Translations under genes and position numbers: made by a program
Notes under the pieces: generated by a model
What the model was told of the DNA's origin: nothing
Databases searched by the model: none
Seen by the model: the letters and a program-made list of their open reading frames with translations, nothing else
Shown here: positions 1 to 6,097 of the stretch, piece by piece
How the letters are laid out: the number at the start of each line of letters is the position of its first letter
How positions within the stretch are numbered: position 1 is the first letter of the stretch
From: JACQNR01 sp049515175
GTDB taxonomy: Bacteria; Acidobacteriota; Terriglobia; UBA7540
DNA length: 7,490 nucleotides
Direction: 5' to 3'
NCBI GenBank assembly: GCA_049515175.1
Contig: JBEKUI010000232.1
Span: 1-7,490 of the forward strand

Positions 1-1137
1 TTTGCCGGAATTCCTGTAACGCACCGCGAACTCGCCTCCTCGGTCTCGTTCGTCGCCGGGCACGAAGATCCGGCGAAGGACGAGTCGGCGATTGACTGGG
101 CGGCCGCGGCAGCGAGCACCGGCACGCTGGTCTTCTTCATGGGCACGCGCAATCTCGCCGCCATCGCGGCGCGCCTCGTCGAGCGCGGACGCCCGCCCGC
201 GACTCCCGCCGCCGTCATCCATTGGGGTTCGCGCCCCGGCCAGCAGGTTGTCGCCGGCACCCTGGGGGACATCGCCGAGCGCGCCGCCGGCTTGCAGCCG
301 CCCACGGTCATTGTGGTAGGCGAAGTCGTGAAACTCCGCGACGAGCTCAACTGGTTTGAGCGCCTGCCGCTCTTCGGCAAACGCATCGTGATCACCCGCG
401 CCCGCGAGCAGGCCAGCGCCCTCACGGATGCGCTCGCCGAACTCGGCGCGGAAGCGATCGAGCTTCCCACCATTGAAATCCGCCCGCCCGCCTCCTGGGC
501 GGCGCTGGACGGCGCCATCCAGCGGCTGGAACAGTTCCACTATCTGCTGGTGACTTCCGCCAATGGCGTGCGCAATTTTCTCGCCCGGCTCCAGGCCTGC
601 GACCGCGATGTGCGCGACTTGAAGGGCTTGACGATCGGCGCCATCGGCCCGGCCACGGCGGCGGAATTCGCCCACACGGGCGTGCGCGTGGATTTTGTTC
701 CCAAGGAGTACCGCGCCGAAGGCATGCTCGACTCTCTCGCCGGGCGCGATTTGCGCGAGAAAGCGTTCCTCATTCCACGCGCCAAGGTGGCCCGCGACCT
801 CGTCCCCCGCGTGCTCGAGGAGCGCGGCGCGCGCGTGGAAGTCGTCGAGGCCTACGAAACCGTGGCGCCGGAATTTGCACCGGACGAGTTCGACCGGCTG
901 CTCACTCCCCCGCCTGTCGCCATCACCTTCACCAGCTCCTCGACCGCCTCAAACTTCGCCAAGCTTCTCGCCGGCCGCGCGATTCAGGAAGTCCTACGCG
1001 GCACGGCCATCGCCTCAATCGGTCCCGTCACCTCGGCGACCCTGCGCAAACTCGGTCTGCAAGTAACCCTCGAAGCCCGCGAATCGACGATTCCCGGCTT
1101 GGTGCAGGCCCTGCGGGACTATTTCGCACACAAGTAA
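1..1137 (+). CDS. cobA-hemD: Fused uroporphyrinogen-III C-methyltransferase / uroporphyrinogen-III synthase, 5' partial
   Basis: The reading frame is open from the window edge to TAA at 1135-1137, giving 378 visible residues; the start lies upstream. Visible residues 1 to about 120 match the C-terminal half of uroporphyrinogen-III C-methyltransferase: GIPVTHRELASSVSF, then TLVFFMGTRNL (in SAM-dependent tetrapyrrole methylases this region helps bind SAM and substrate), then the closing block VIVVGEVVKLRDELNWFE. From about residue 122 (LFGKRIVITRARE) a HemD domain follows, with LLVTSANGVRNF, LIPRAKVARDL and ITFTSSSTASNF, all typical of the two-lobed synthase fold. HemD closes hydroxymethylbilane to uroporphyrinogen III; CobA methylates it at C2 and C7 to precorrin-2, the branch to sirohaem and cobalamin. 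Both act in the cytosol. Such fusions are known in several phyla. The gene is GC-rich and intact as far as visible. Its neighbours to the right are unrelated; other haem genes probably lie upstream, outside the window. Confidence 0.93.
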   Translation, partial: FAGIPVTHRELASSVSFVAGHEDPAKDESAIDWAAAAASTGTLVFFMGTRNLAAIAARLVERGRPPATPAAVIHWGSRPGQQVVAGTLGDIAERAAGLQPPTVIVVGEVVKLRDELNWFERLPLFGKRIVITRAREQASALTDALAELGAEAIELPTIEIRPPASWAALDGAIQRLEQFHYLLVTSANGVRNFLARLQACDRDVRDLKGLTIGAIGPATAAEFAHTGVRVDFVPKEYRAEGMLDSLAGRDLREKAFLIPRAKVARDLVPRVLEERGARVEVVEAYETVAPEFAPDEFDRLLTPPPVAITFTSSSTASNFAKLLAGRAIQEVLRGTAIASIGPVTSATLRKLGLQVTLEARESTIPGLVQALRDYFAHK

Positions 1138-1167
1138 CTCCCGGTGTTGGCCGGCGTTTTCTGATCA

Positions 1168-1183
1168 ACGCAGGCTGCTGCGT
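1168..1183. other. Small hairpin downstream of hemD
   Basis: A perfect 6-bp inverted repeat, ACGCAG and CTGCGT with a GCTG loop, lies 31 bp after the hemD stop. It has no T-run after it, so it is at best a weak or Rho-assisted 3' end signal. It lies in the 101-bp gap between two convergent genes. Confidence 0.35.
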
Positions 1184-1219
1184 CGGCCTATGCCCGGCGT
1201 CTGCTGAAATCCTTCGACT

Positions 1220-1238
1220 CGCCGCTCTTTGAGCGGCG
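1220..1238 (-). terminator. Perfect 8-bp hairpin at the end of the LytTR gene, possible terminator
   Basis: CGCCGCTC (1220-1227), a TTT loop and GAGCGGCG (1231-1238) form a perfect 8-bp GC-rich stem. It starts at the base next to the TAG stop of the minus-strand response regulator. On the minus strand the tail after the stem is not a clear T-run, so intrinsic termination is uncertain. The position between two convergent genes suggests a shared transcription end or RNA-stabilising structure. Confidence 0.5.
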
Positions 1239-2030
1239 CTACAGGTTCAACAACTCACGCAGGCGTTTGGTTTGGGCGCGGCTGACGGGGATTTCGGTCT
1301 GTTTGCGGTCGTCCATCTTGAGCTGGTAGGAACTCTTAAACCAGGGCACGACTTCGCGGATGCGGTTGATATTGACGAGGAAGGAGCGGTGGGCCCGCCA
1401 GAAGGTCTTGGGGTCGAGGTTGCCCTGCAACTCTTCCACGGTGCGGAAATTGGATTCGCCTTCCAGCTCGCGCGTGACGATGGTGATGACGCCGTCCTCG
1501 ATGCTGGCGAAAATCATGTCGTCGGAATTGACCAGGACGAGGCGGCCGCCCGTCTTCACCAGCAGCTTGGTTCGCTGCAGGGAGGGCCGCTCCTCCACGA
1601 GCTGCACCAGCCGGTCGAGCTTCTGCGCCGCGGGCTCAGCGCTCTCCAATTCCCGGCGGACTTTGCCGATGGCTTTCTCCAGGCGCTGCTTGGCGATGGG
1701 CTTCAAGAGGTAATCGATGGCGTTCACTTCGAACGCCTGAACGGCGTAATGGTCGTAGGCCGTGGCGAAAATGAAGAATGGCAGTCGCGCCTTGCGGTCC
1801 AGGAGCTTCTTGATGACGCCGAAACCGTCCAGGCCGGGCATCTGCACGTCCAGGAAGACGATCTGGGGGTTGAGCTCGCGAATCAGGTTCAGTGCTTCCA
1901 CCCCGTTCTTTCCCTGCCCCACAACCTCCACATCGTGAAGGCCCTTGAGGAGGTACGCCAGCTCGTCGCGCGCCGGCTGCTCGTCATCCACAATGAGTGC
2001 CGAGATTTTCTTGCCCGCGACCTCTCCCAC
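1239..2030 (-). CDS. LytTR-family response regulator (CheY-like receiver plus LytTR DNA-binding domain)
   Basis: The protein has 263 residues, counted from a GTG start at 2030. Residues about 9-125 are a receiver domain: acidic pair D15-D16, phosphoacceptor D61 in FLDVQMPGLDG, T90 in FATAYD, and K110-P111 in YLLKPI. All residues needed for phosphorylation and switching are present. A helical linker follows to about residue 155. The C-terminal 100 residues are a LytTR domain, with FWRAHRSFLVNINRI and the late IPVSR block, which binds DNA through beta strands rather than a helix-turn-helix. The architecture is that of AlgR/LytR/YehT regulators, normally activated by a membrane LytS-type histidine kinase. 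No kinase is in the window. The start choice rests on AGGAGGT ending 9 bp before GTG; the longer in-frame ATG at 2135 would put the promoter and SD inside the gene. The target genes cannot be told from the sequence. Confidence 0.92.
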   Translation of the reverse strand: MGEVAGKKISALIVDDEQPARDELAYLLKGLHDVEVVGQGKNGVEALNLIRELNPQIVFLDVQMPGLDGFGVIKKLLDRKARLPFFIFATAYDHYAVQAFEVNAIDYLLKPIAKQRLEKAIGKVRRELESAEPAAQKLDRLVQLVEERPSLQRTKLLVKTGGRLVLVNSDDMIFASIEDGVITIVTRELEGESNFRTVEELQGNLDPKTFWRAHRSFLVNINRIREVVPWFKSSYQLKMDDRKQTEIPVSRAQTKRLRELLNL

Positions 2031-2039
2031 TCGAAGCCT

Positions 2040-2046
2040 ACCTCCT
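2040..2046 (-). promoter_or_regulatory. Strong Shine-Dalgarno site that fixes the GTG start of the LytTR gene
   Basis: The minus strand reads AGGAGGT, then 9 bases, then GTG at 2030-2028. This near-perfect anti-16S match lies inside the longer in-frame ORF that begins with ATG at 2135, and argues that the true protein is 35 residues shorter. Confidence 0.75.
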
Positions 2047-2064
2047 GCCTTGAACGATGACCAC

Positions 2065-2093
2065 AGTATAGCAGCCAATTCTTCCCGTGAGGA
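2065..2093 (-). promoter_or_regulatory. Candidate extended -10 promoter for the LytTR gene
   Basis: On the minus strand TATACT (2070-2065) is preceded by TGC, giving an extended -10 (TGCTATACT). The -35 position 17 bp upstream (2093-2088, TCCTCA) is weak, as is common with extended -10 sites. Transcription would begin near 2058, leaving a leader of about 28 bases that holds the SD site. This fits the GTG start at 2030. Confidence 0.45.
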
Positions 2094-2101
2094 TTCCCCC
2101 G

Positions 2102-2135
2102 TTGACACGATTTCAGTAGGCCGATGTGCTAGCAT
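2102..2135 (+). promoter_or_regulatory. Possible promoter for the small exported protein gene
   Basis: A perfect TTGACA (2102-2107) is followed 22 bp later by TGCTAGCAT, read as an extended -10 (TAGCAT, 2130-2135). The spacer is longer than the usual 16-18 bp, so either the -10 works alone or the pairing is chance. TGCTAGCA is also an 8-bp palindrome. The site lies about 80 bp before the ATG at 2218 and is the only promoter-like sequence I see for that gene. Confidence 0.35.
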
Positions 2136-2155
2136 AGAAATCGGCTAAATCGCGG

Positions 2156-2175
2156 CGGACGGGAAAAGCCCGCCG
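2156..2175 (+). other. Bulged GC-rich hairpin in the leader of the exported-protein gene
   Basis: CGG-A-CGGG pairs with CCCGCCG across an AAAAG loop, giving seven GC pairs with one bulged A. It sits in the predicted 5' untranslated leader, about 40 bases before the ATG at 2218. I do not recognise a known riboswitch class. It could stabilise the mRNA or attenuate it, or be chance in GC-rich DNA. Confidence 0.3.
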
Positions 2176-2217
2176 AAATCCTATTCCCCAAGTCTATCGA
2201 TCCTGAAGGGTGGCATT

Positions 2218-2649
2218 ATGCGACTCGCAATTGCGATAGTCCTTCTGCTTGGCGTGTCCGCCAGCGGGTGGACCGATCAAAAGACTCCTCCGCCGGAAGC
2301 CTGCCAGGACGAACAGGCAATGGCCGCCGACTACAAGAAAACTCTGGGTGATTTGGTGACCACGGTGAAGAACGAGAATCTTCCTGCATTCGAGCGCGCC
2401 TTCCATCGCAAAACTTGCCTGACTTAACTGGGTTTGTATTTCGATGTCCTGAACGGCGCCACGGCGTGCTTCGATATGGCCATCCACGATTCCGCAACAC
2501 CCAAAGAGCAGGTCGAAACCTACAAAGCGAAGCGTGACGCTTACGGCAAGGCGAAAGAAAGCGTCAGCCACCATCGCGATTCGTTAAAGAAGGTCGAGGA
2601 AGAGGAGGGAGCCAAGAAGTTGATTGAGAAGATCGGGTTTGCGGATTGA
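2218..2649 (+). pseudogene. Small exported helical protein of unknown function, interrupted by an in-frame TAA
   Basis: One frame runs from ATG at 2218 to TGA at 2647-2649 (143 codons before the stop) and is broken only by TAA at 2425-2427, codon 70. GAAGGG at 2205-2210 is a fair SD site. The first 17 residues look like a signal peptide: a basic start (MR), a hydrophobic core AIAIVLLLGVSA and a small-residue cleavage zone (SASG). The predicted mature part is polar and helix-rich, with DYKKTLGDLVTTVK before the stop and a lysine/glutamate-rich helix (KKVEEEEGAKKLIEK) near the end. Cysteines at codons 29, 67 and 84 could form disulfides outside the cytosol. Codon use and amino-acid character continue across the stop, which suggests a single gene with a nonsense change (one base from AAA, CAA or GAA) rather than two genes. 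The downstream half has only TTG at 2434 as a start and no SD. Alternatives are a sequencing error, readthrough, or a functional 69-residue product. I do not recognise the family. Confidence 0.6.
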
Positions 2650-3293
2650 ATCAGTCCGCCTATCGTGCGCGCTGGACTGGCTGGAATGGCAGCCGGATAG
2701 GATCCCCGCATTGCGACGGAGAAGAGAAGACACGCCTTCCCCCCGCGTGCAAAAGCTCTGAGGCCCTAGGTACACTCCACCTCAAGTGGAACCGCCTCGC
2801 GATGGAACCGCCGATCAATGTTCATTTGTAAAGAAGAATTCCGCGCCCGAAACGGCCCGAGGCCCTGGACCAAGCCAAGAAAAGTACGCTGGAATCCCTC
2901 GATGAGTCTGTTGCGTGAGGCTGTTGAGAGCCAGAATTCGTGATAGCATGTCCGACTACGCTTGGTTTACTTCTCTGTTTCCTGGGCTTAGGATTGTGAA
3001 TAGTTCCTCAGCTTGAAGTTTCCTTACCACTACTGCGCGCTTTCTAATGGATTTGCAGCGACCATACCAATAAAATATCAATCCCGATCAAGAAGGTGAG
3101 AAGCCAGATGCGGAAACGGTGGGTCGAAAATCTAACCGCCCCAAGCAAAAACTACGAATTCCAATTCAGTATCGGGCGGAAGATGAGGTGATCCCTCGGA
3201 TGCACCCACGGAAGGACAAAACACTTGGTTGTATCAGCATAGAAGCTGCGATCAGGAATTGCGCGAAAACAGAAATGTTCAGGGGAGTTCCGA
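2650..3293. other. Gene-poor region before ugd, lower GC
   Basis: No supported gene is seen in these 644 bp. The base composition is visibly less GC-rich than the flanks, especially from 2930 to 3110. It holds a small hairpin (TCCAC 2776-2780, GTGGA 2786-2790), a repeated octamer GAGGCCCT (2760-2767 and 2859-2866), and a short frame at about 2835-2915 with coding-like composition (EALDQAKKSTLESLDESVA) but no proper start. That frame may be a gene remnant or chance. An AT-rich patch at 3053-3081 (TTGCAG, 17 bp, TATCAA) is a weak promoter candidate for the ugd leader. Confidence 0.5.
3108..3191 (+). CDS. Possible 27-residue leader ORF upstream of ugd
   Basis: ATG at 3108 follows AAGGTGAG (3093-3100) at a 7-base spacing, a better than average SD arrangement. 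The frame closes at TGA 3189-3191 and encodes a basic peptide beginning MRKRWVENL. It ends about 100 bp before the ugd start. There is no homology evidence, no hydrophobic segment and no run of one amino acid that would suggest classical attenuation. It is listed because of its SD and its position in the probable ugd leader; chance occurrence is quite possible. Confidence 0.18.
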   Translation: MRKRWVENLTAPSKNYEFQFSIGRKMR

Positions 3294-4673
3294 ATGCGAA
3301 TCTCGGTCATAGGTTGCGGGTACGTGGGTTTGGTAACAGGGAGCTGTTTGGCGGTAGCCGGGCACCAAGTGGTCTGTGCAGATAGCGACGAATCTAAAAT
3401 TGTAGCCCTTCATGCCGGCAACCTTCCCATTTACGAACCGTACCTCGATTCCATGGTCGCACAGGAATGTCGAGAACGCCGACTCTCTTTTACGGCGGAT
3501 ACTCGGGAGGCCATTGGTTCCAGTGATGTGATTTTCATCTGCGTCGGCACCCCGCCGCTTGAAAATGGTGACGCTGACCTCAGCGCGATCGACCACCTCG
3601 CTCGGCTGATCGCCACCGAATCTGTGACGTCCAAACTCGCCGTCGAGAAGAGCACCGTTCCGGTCCAAACTGGATGGCAATTGAAACGTGCGCTCTCCGT
3701 ATATGGACGCAATAAGGGAGTTACATTCAAGGTCGCCTCGAACCCGGAATTTCTTCGAGAAGGGACGGCGGTGCAGGACTTTCTTCATCCCGATCGCATC
3801 GTGGTGGGCGTGGAGGAAGGGAGCGCCGAGCAGTTAATGCGGGAGATCTACCTTCCAATTCTGGAGCGCCGATTCAATTGTCCCATGCATTCCTCACAGT
3901 GTCCGCAAACCCAACCGCCACCGTTCATCGTCACGACGATCAACAGCGCCGAACTGATCAAGCACGCGGCAAATTCTTTTTTAGCCCTCAAGATCTCTTA
4001 TGCAAACATGATTTCCGACCTTTGCGAACGGCTGGGCGCCGATGTGGACCAGGTGACCCACGCCATGGGGCTGGACCCGCGCATCGGCCCGGCCTTTCTG
4101 CGAGCCGGTCTGGGCTTTGGCGGCTTCTGTCTTCCCAAGGACATTCAGGCCTTTATGCGGGTGGCCGAGCGCACAGGAGTGGATTTCAATCTGCTCAAAG
4201 AAGTTGATCGCCTCAATAGGAAGCGTGTCGTCCAGTTTGTGGAAATGGCTAAAGGAGCTTTGTGGGTGCTGAAGGACAAGCAGATTGCCATTCTTGGGCT
4301 GGCCTTCAAGCCCAACACGGACGACATCCGGTCCTCACCTGCCATCGAATTGATCAAGTTATTGCGAGTTGAGGGGTCACATCTGAGAGCGTACGATCCA
4401 CACGCCATGGAGAAGGCGTGCGCGGCCTTCCCGTTTGTGCAATATGGGACTGACCCCTATGAGGCTGTCCAGGCTGCGGACGCATTAATGATCGCCACCG
4501 ACTGGGAGGAATTTCGTGCCTTGGACTGGGAGCGGATTCGCAACCTACTGGCGCGGCCTCTTGTCCTGGATGGACGCAACCTGTTGGACCCGGGACGCAT
4601 GAAGGCTCTTGGGTTTGAATATCACTCCTTCGGCCGCCCGGATCAAAAACTCGAGCTTCCAGCCGAGGATTAG
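3294..4673 (+). CDS. ugd: UDP-glucose 6-dehydrogenase
   Basis: The 459-residue protein oxidises UDP-glucose twice with NAD+ to UDP-glucuronate in the cytosol. Three domains are seen in order. The N-terminal Rossmann domain (1 to about 200) has GCGYVG at 7-12, D30 at the end of the second strand as expected for NAD, VGTPP at 84-88, the STVP block at 120-123 and NPEFLREG at 150-157. The central dimerisation domain has K223 and N227 in ELIKHAANSF and the catalytic cysteine C279 in GFGGFCLPKD with K282 and D283. The C-terminal UDP-binding domain has GLAFKPNTDDIRSSP from 335. All catalytic residues are present. Length is near the upper end of the family, partly from a proline-rich insert around 196-211. 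AGGGGAG at 3281-3287, 6 bp before ATG, fixes the start. It converges on the decarboxylase gene that uses its product. It is preceded by a long region without a clear gene, so it probably has its own promoter. Confidence 0.96.
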   Translation: MRISVIGCGYVGLVTGSCLAVAGHQVVCADSDESKIVALHAGNLPIYEPYLDSMVAQECRERRLSFTADTREAIGSSDVIFICVGTPPLENGDADLSAIDHLARLIATESVTSKLAVEKSTVPVQTGWQLKRALSVYGRNKGVTFKVASNPEFLREGTAVQDFLHPDRIVVGVEEGSAEQLMREIYLPILERRFNCPMHSSQCPQTQPPPFIVTTINSAELIKHAANSFLALKISYANMISDLCERLGADVDQVTHAMGLDPRIGPAFLRAGLGFGGFCLPKDIQAFMRVAERTGVDFNLLKEVDRLNRKRVVQFVEMAKGALWVLKDKQIAILGLAFKPNTDDIRSSPAIELIKLLRVEGSHLRAYDPHAMEKACAAFPFVQYGTDPYEAVQAADALMIATDWEEFRALDWERIRNLLARPLVLDGRNLLDPGRMKALGFEYHSFGRPDQKLELPAED

Positions 4674-4701
4674 GAGGGAACAAAAGCGCCTGGAGTAAGG
4701 A

Positions 4702-4752
4702 TTCACTTGCCTGACTCACCGAGGTGAGCGAGGCGGTTAACTTCCAAGTGAA
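4702..4752. terminator. Nested inverted repeats between convergent ugd and uxs, candidate bidirectional terminator
   Basis: An outer perfect 8-bp inverted repeat, TTCACTTG (4702-4709) and CAAGTGAA (4745-4752), encloses an inner perfect 5-bp hairpin, CTCAC (4715-4719) and GTGAG (4724-4728) with a CGAG loop. The outer right arm lies in the last codons of the minus-strand decarboxylase gene, whose stop is at 4737-4739. There is no T-run on either side, so this is not a textbook intrinsic terminator, but its position between two convergent genes suggests a role at the transcript ends. Confidence 0.4.
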
Positions 4753-5687
4753 GCCGGAGCGAGCTGCCGACGAAAGTAGTCTATCGTCAATCGGAGGCCT
4801 TCGTCGAGGCTCACCTTGGGCTGCCACTTCAGGAGCTGCTTCGCTTTCGTAATGTCCGGGCAGCGACGATGTGGATCGTCCACGGGCAGTGGCCGGAAAA
4901 TAATGGGCGTTCCGATGTCCGCAAGAGCGCGAATGCGCTCAGCAAATTCGCGAATGGAAATCTCCTGTGGGTTACCGAGATTGACCGGTTCGTGTTCGTC
5001 GGCCAACAGGAGCCGATAGATGCCTTCGATCAAGTCGGAGACATAGCAAAAGCTGCGAGTTTGGCGTCCATCGCCATAGACCGTGATGGGCTGACCTGTC
5101 AGCGCTTGCGATACGAAATTGGGAAGCGCGCGCCCATCGTTCAGCCTCATGCGAGGCCCGTAGGTGTTGAAGATACGCGCAATCCGGCAATCCACTTGAT
5201 GACACCGGTAGTAAGCCATCGTCATGGCTTCCGCGAAGCGTTTGGATTCATCATAGACGCCGCGCGGACCCGTGGGATTTACGTGGCCCCAGTAGGACTC
5301 AGGCTGTGGATTCACTTGAGGGTCACCGTAGGTTTCTGATGTGGAGGCAAGCAAGTATTTGGCCTTTTTGGCGAGAGCCAACCCCAGGGAGTTATGTGTG
5401 CCGAGGGACCCGACCTTTAGTGTCTGAATGGGGAATCGGAGATAGTCCGCGGGGCTGGCTGGCGAGGCAAAGTGGAGAACATAGTCCACTGGGCCTGGAA
5501 TATCGATGAACCGCGTGACGTCGTGCCGAACTAAAAGAAACCGGGGATGGGAAAGTAGATGCGCTACATTCGCCTCGACGCCGGTAATCAAATTGTCTAA
5601 ACAGACCACTTCCCAACCTTGCTCGATAAGGCGGTCGCACAAGTGCGAGCCCAGGAACCCTGCTCCTCCAGTGATTACGGCCCGCAA
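4737..5687 (-). CDS. uxs: UDP-glucuronate decarboxylase (UDP-xylose synthase), short-chain dehydrogenase family
   Basis: The 316-residue protein, counted from TTG at 5687, converts UDP-glucuronate to UDP-xylose using bound NAD+ in the cytosol. The N-terminal Rossmann motif is TGGAGFLGS, with glycines at 7, 8, 10 and 13. The family-defining blocks follow: FASPASPADY, then STSETYGDP with the catalytic T116-S117-E118, YWGHVNPTGPRGVYDESKR with the Y145/K149 pair, then ARIFNTYGPRM, and DDPHRRCPDI near 271-280 with arginines that contact the substrate carboxylate in characterised enzymes. The YWG(N/H)VNP and FASPASP blocks separate it from UDP-glucose 4-epimerase and dTDP-glucose dehydratase. It lacks the N-terminal membrane anchor of animal enzymes. 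The start is TTG because AAGGAGGT lies 6 bp upstream; an in-frame ATG at 5738 would make the SD part of the protein. It uses the product of the convergent ugd gene. No dedicated xylosyltransferase is in the window. Confidence 0.93.
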   Translation of the reverse strand: MRAVITGGAGFLGSHLCDRLIEQGWEVVCLDNLITGVEANVAHLLSHPRFLLVRHDVTRFIDIPGPVDYVLHFASPASPADYLRFPIQTLKVGSLGTHNSLGLALAKKAKYLLASTSETYGDPQVNPQPESYWGHVNPTGPRGVYDESKRFAEAMTMAYYRCHQVDCRIARIFNTYGPRMRLNDGRALPNFVSQALTGQPITVYGDGRQTRSFCYVSDLIEGIYRLLLADEHEPVNLGNPQEISIREFAERIRALADIGTPIIFRPLPVDDPHRRCPDITKAKQLLKWQPKVSLDEGLRLTIDYFRRQLAPASLGS

Positions 5688-5693
5688 TGGTCC

Positions 5694-5701
5694 ACCTCCT
5701 T
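5694..5701 (-). promoter_or_regulatory. Shine-Dalgarno site that fixes the TTG start of uxs
   Basis: The minus strand reads AAGGAGGT, a long match to the 16S 3' end, followed by 6 bases and TTG at 5687-5685. The following residues RAVITGGAGF begin the Rossmann strand directly, as expected for this family. A rare start codon paired with a strong SD is a recognised arrangement. Confidence 0.8.
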
Positions 5702-5785
5702 TATTGATATTCAACCTTTTCTCCCGACTCGGCACCATGAGTTGGGCTCTTCTCCGAGCATTCTTGGGGCGATTTGTTGGAGGCC

Positions 5786-5814
5786 ATTATAGTCAGGGCT
5801 GAGGATGGGAACAA
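5786..5814 (-). promoter_or_regulatory. Sigma-70-like promoter for uxs
   Basis: On the minus strand a perfect TATAAT (5791-5786) lies 17 bp after TTGTTC (5814-5809), which keeps the TTG core of the -35. Transcription would begin near 5779, giving a leader of about 90 bases before the TTG start at 5687. The ATG at 5738 would also lie in this transcript, so the promoter alone does not decide between the starts; the SD does. Confidence 0.55.
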
Positions 5815-5915
5815 CGAGGAAATCGGGCCTGATCTTGCCGCGGAATTGCCCTATACTCTATGGCTCAGAGGTGGGGCCCAACTATGGGACCGTCACGAAA
5901 TAACATTGCCAGTTT

Positions 5916-5945
5916 GTGACAATTTCCTTGGATGAATCGTATAGT
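5916..5945 (+). promoter_or_regulatory. Sigma-70-like promoter for the DUF218 gene
   Basis: GTGACA (5916-5921, five of six consensus bases) and TATAGT (5940-5945, five of six) are separated by 18 bp. Transcription would begin near 5952. The leader would be about 145 bases for the ATG at 6098 or about 60 for the ATG at 6011. The -35 is part of the inverted pair GTCAC/GTGAC, so a regulator could act here. Confidence 0.45.
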
Positions 5946-6097
5946 TCCACCCACCATGAAACTGACCGCGACGCAGATCGATTTCGGTCACCTGCCGGTC
6001 AGACACATTGATGCCGGGAGTGTGGGTCCGGGTGTCCGACTCCGAGTGCACGTTCAACCCCGTTTCGGTGGTGGTCCTGGCAATCAGGCATCGCAGG

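Larger units (their letters stand above)
5688..6097. other. Divergent intergenic region between uxs and the DUF218 gene
   Basis: These 410 bp hold no supported gene. They contain a leftward promoter for uxs with its SD and a rightward promoter for the DUF218 gene, both listed separately. GTCAC (5892-5896) and GTGAC (5916-5920) form an inverted pair overlapping the -35 of the rightward promoter, a possible operator. A further TATACT at 5852-5857 on the plus strand has no good -35. Open frames in this stretch lack SD sites and homology. Confidence 0.5.

Noticed and set aside
1272..2060. Open frame of 262 codons on the plus strand opposite the LytTR gene
   Set aside because: The opposite strand encodes a complete receiver-LytTR protein with all key residues; the plus frame has no recognisable domain and is a by-product of GC-rich codon use.
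2650..3293. Possible CRISPR, tRNA or insertion sequence in the long gap
   Set aside because: No regularly spaced repeats, no cloverleaf, no terminal inverted repeats and no transposase-like frame were found.
3119..3385. GTG-initiated frame of 88 codons overlapping the ugd start by 92 bp
   Set aside because: No SD before the GTG, and the overlap with a certain gene start makes it unlikely; the 3' part is ugd out of frame.
3279..3788. Minus-strand frame of 169 codons over the start of ugd
   Set aside because: It lies over the conserved Rossmann part of ugd, has no SD-based start and no family resemblance.
4354..4827. Minus-strand frame of 157 codons across the ugd end and the gap
   Set aside because: It overlaps the UDP-binding domain of ugd and the end of uxs in another frame, and has low-complexity Arg/Pro-rich composition.
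4869..5339. Plus-strand frame of 156 codons opposite uxs
   Set aside because: The minus strand holds the clear decarboxylase with all motifs; this frame shows no domain.
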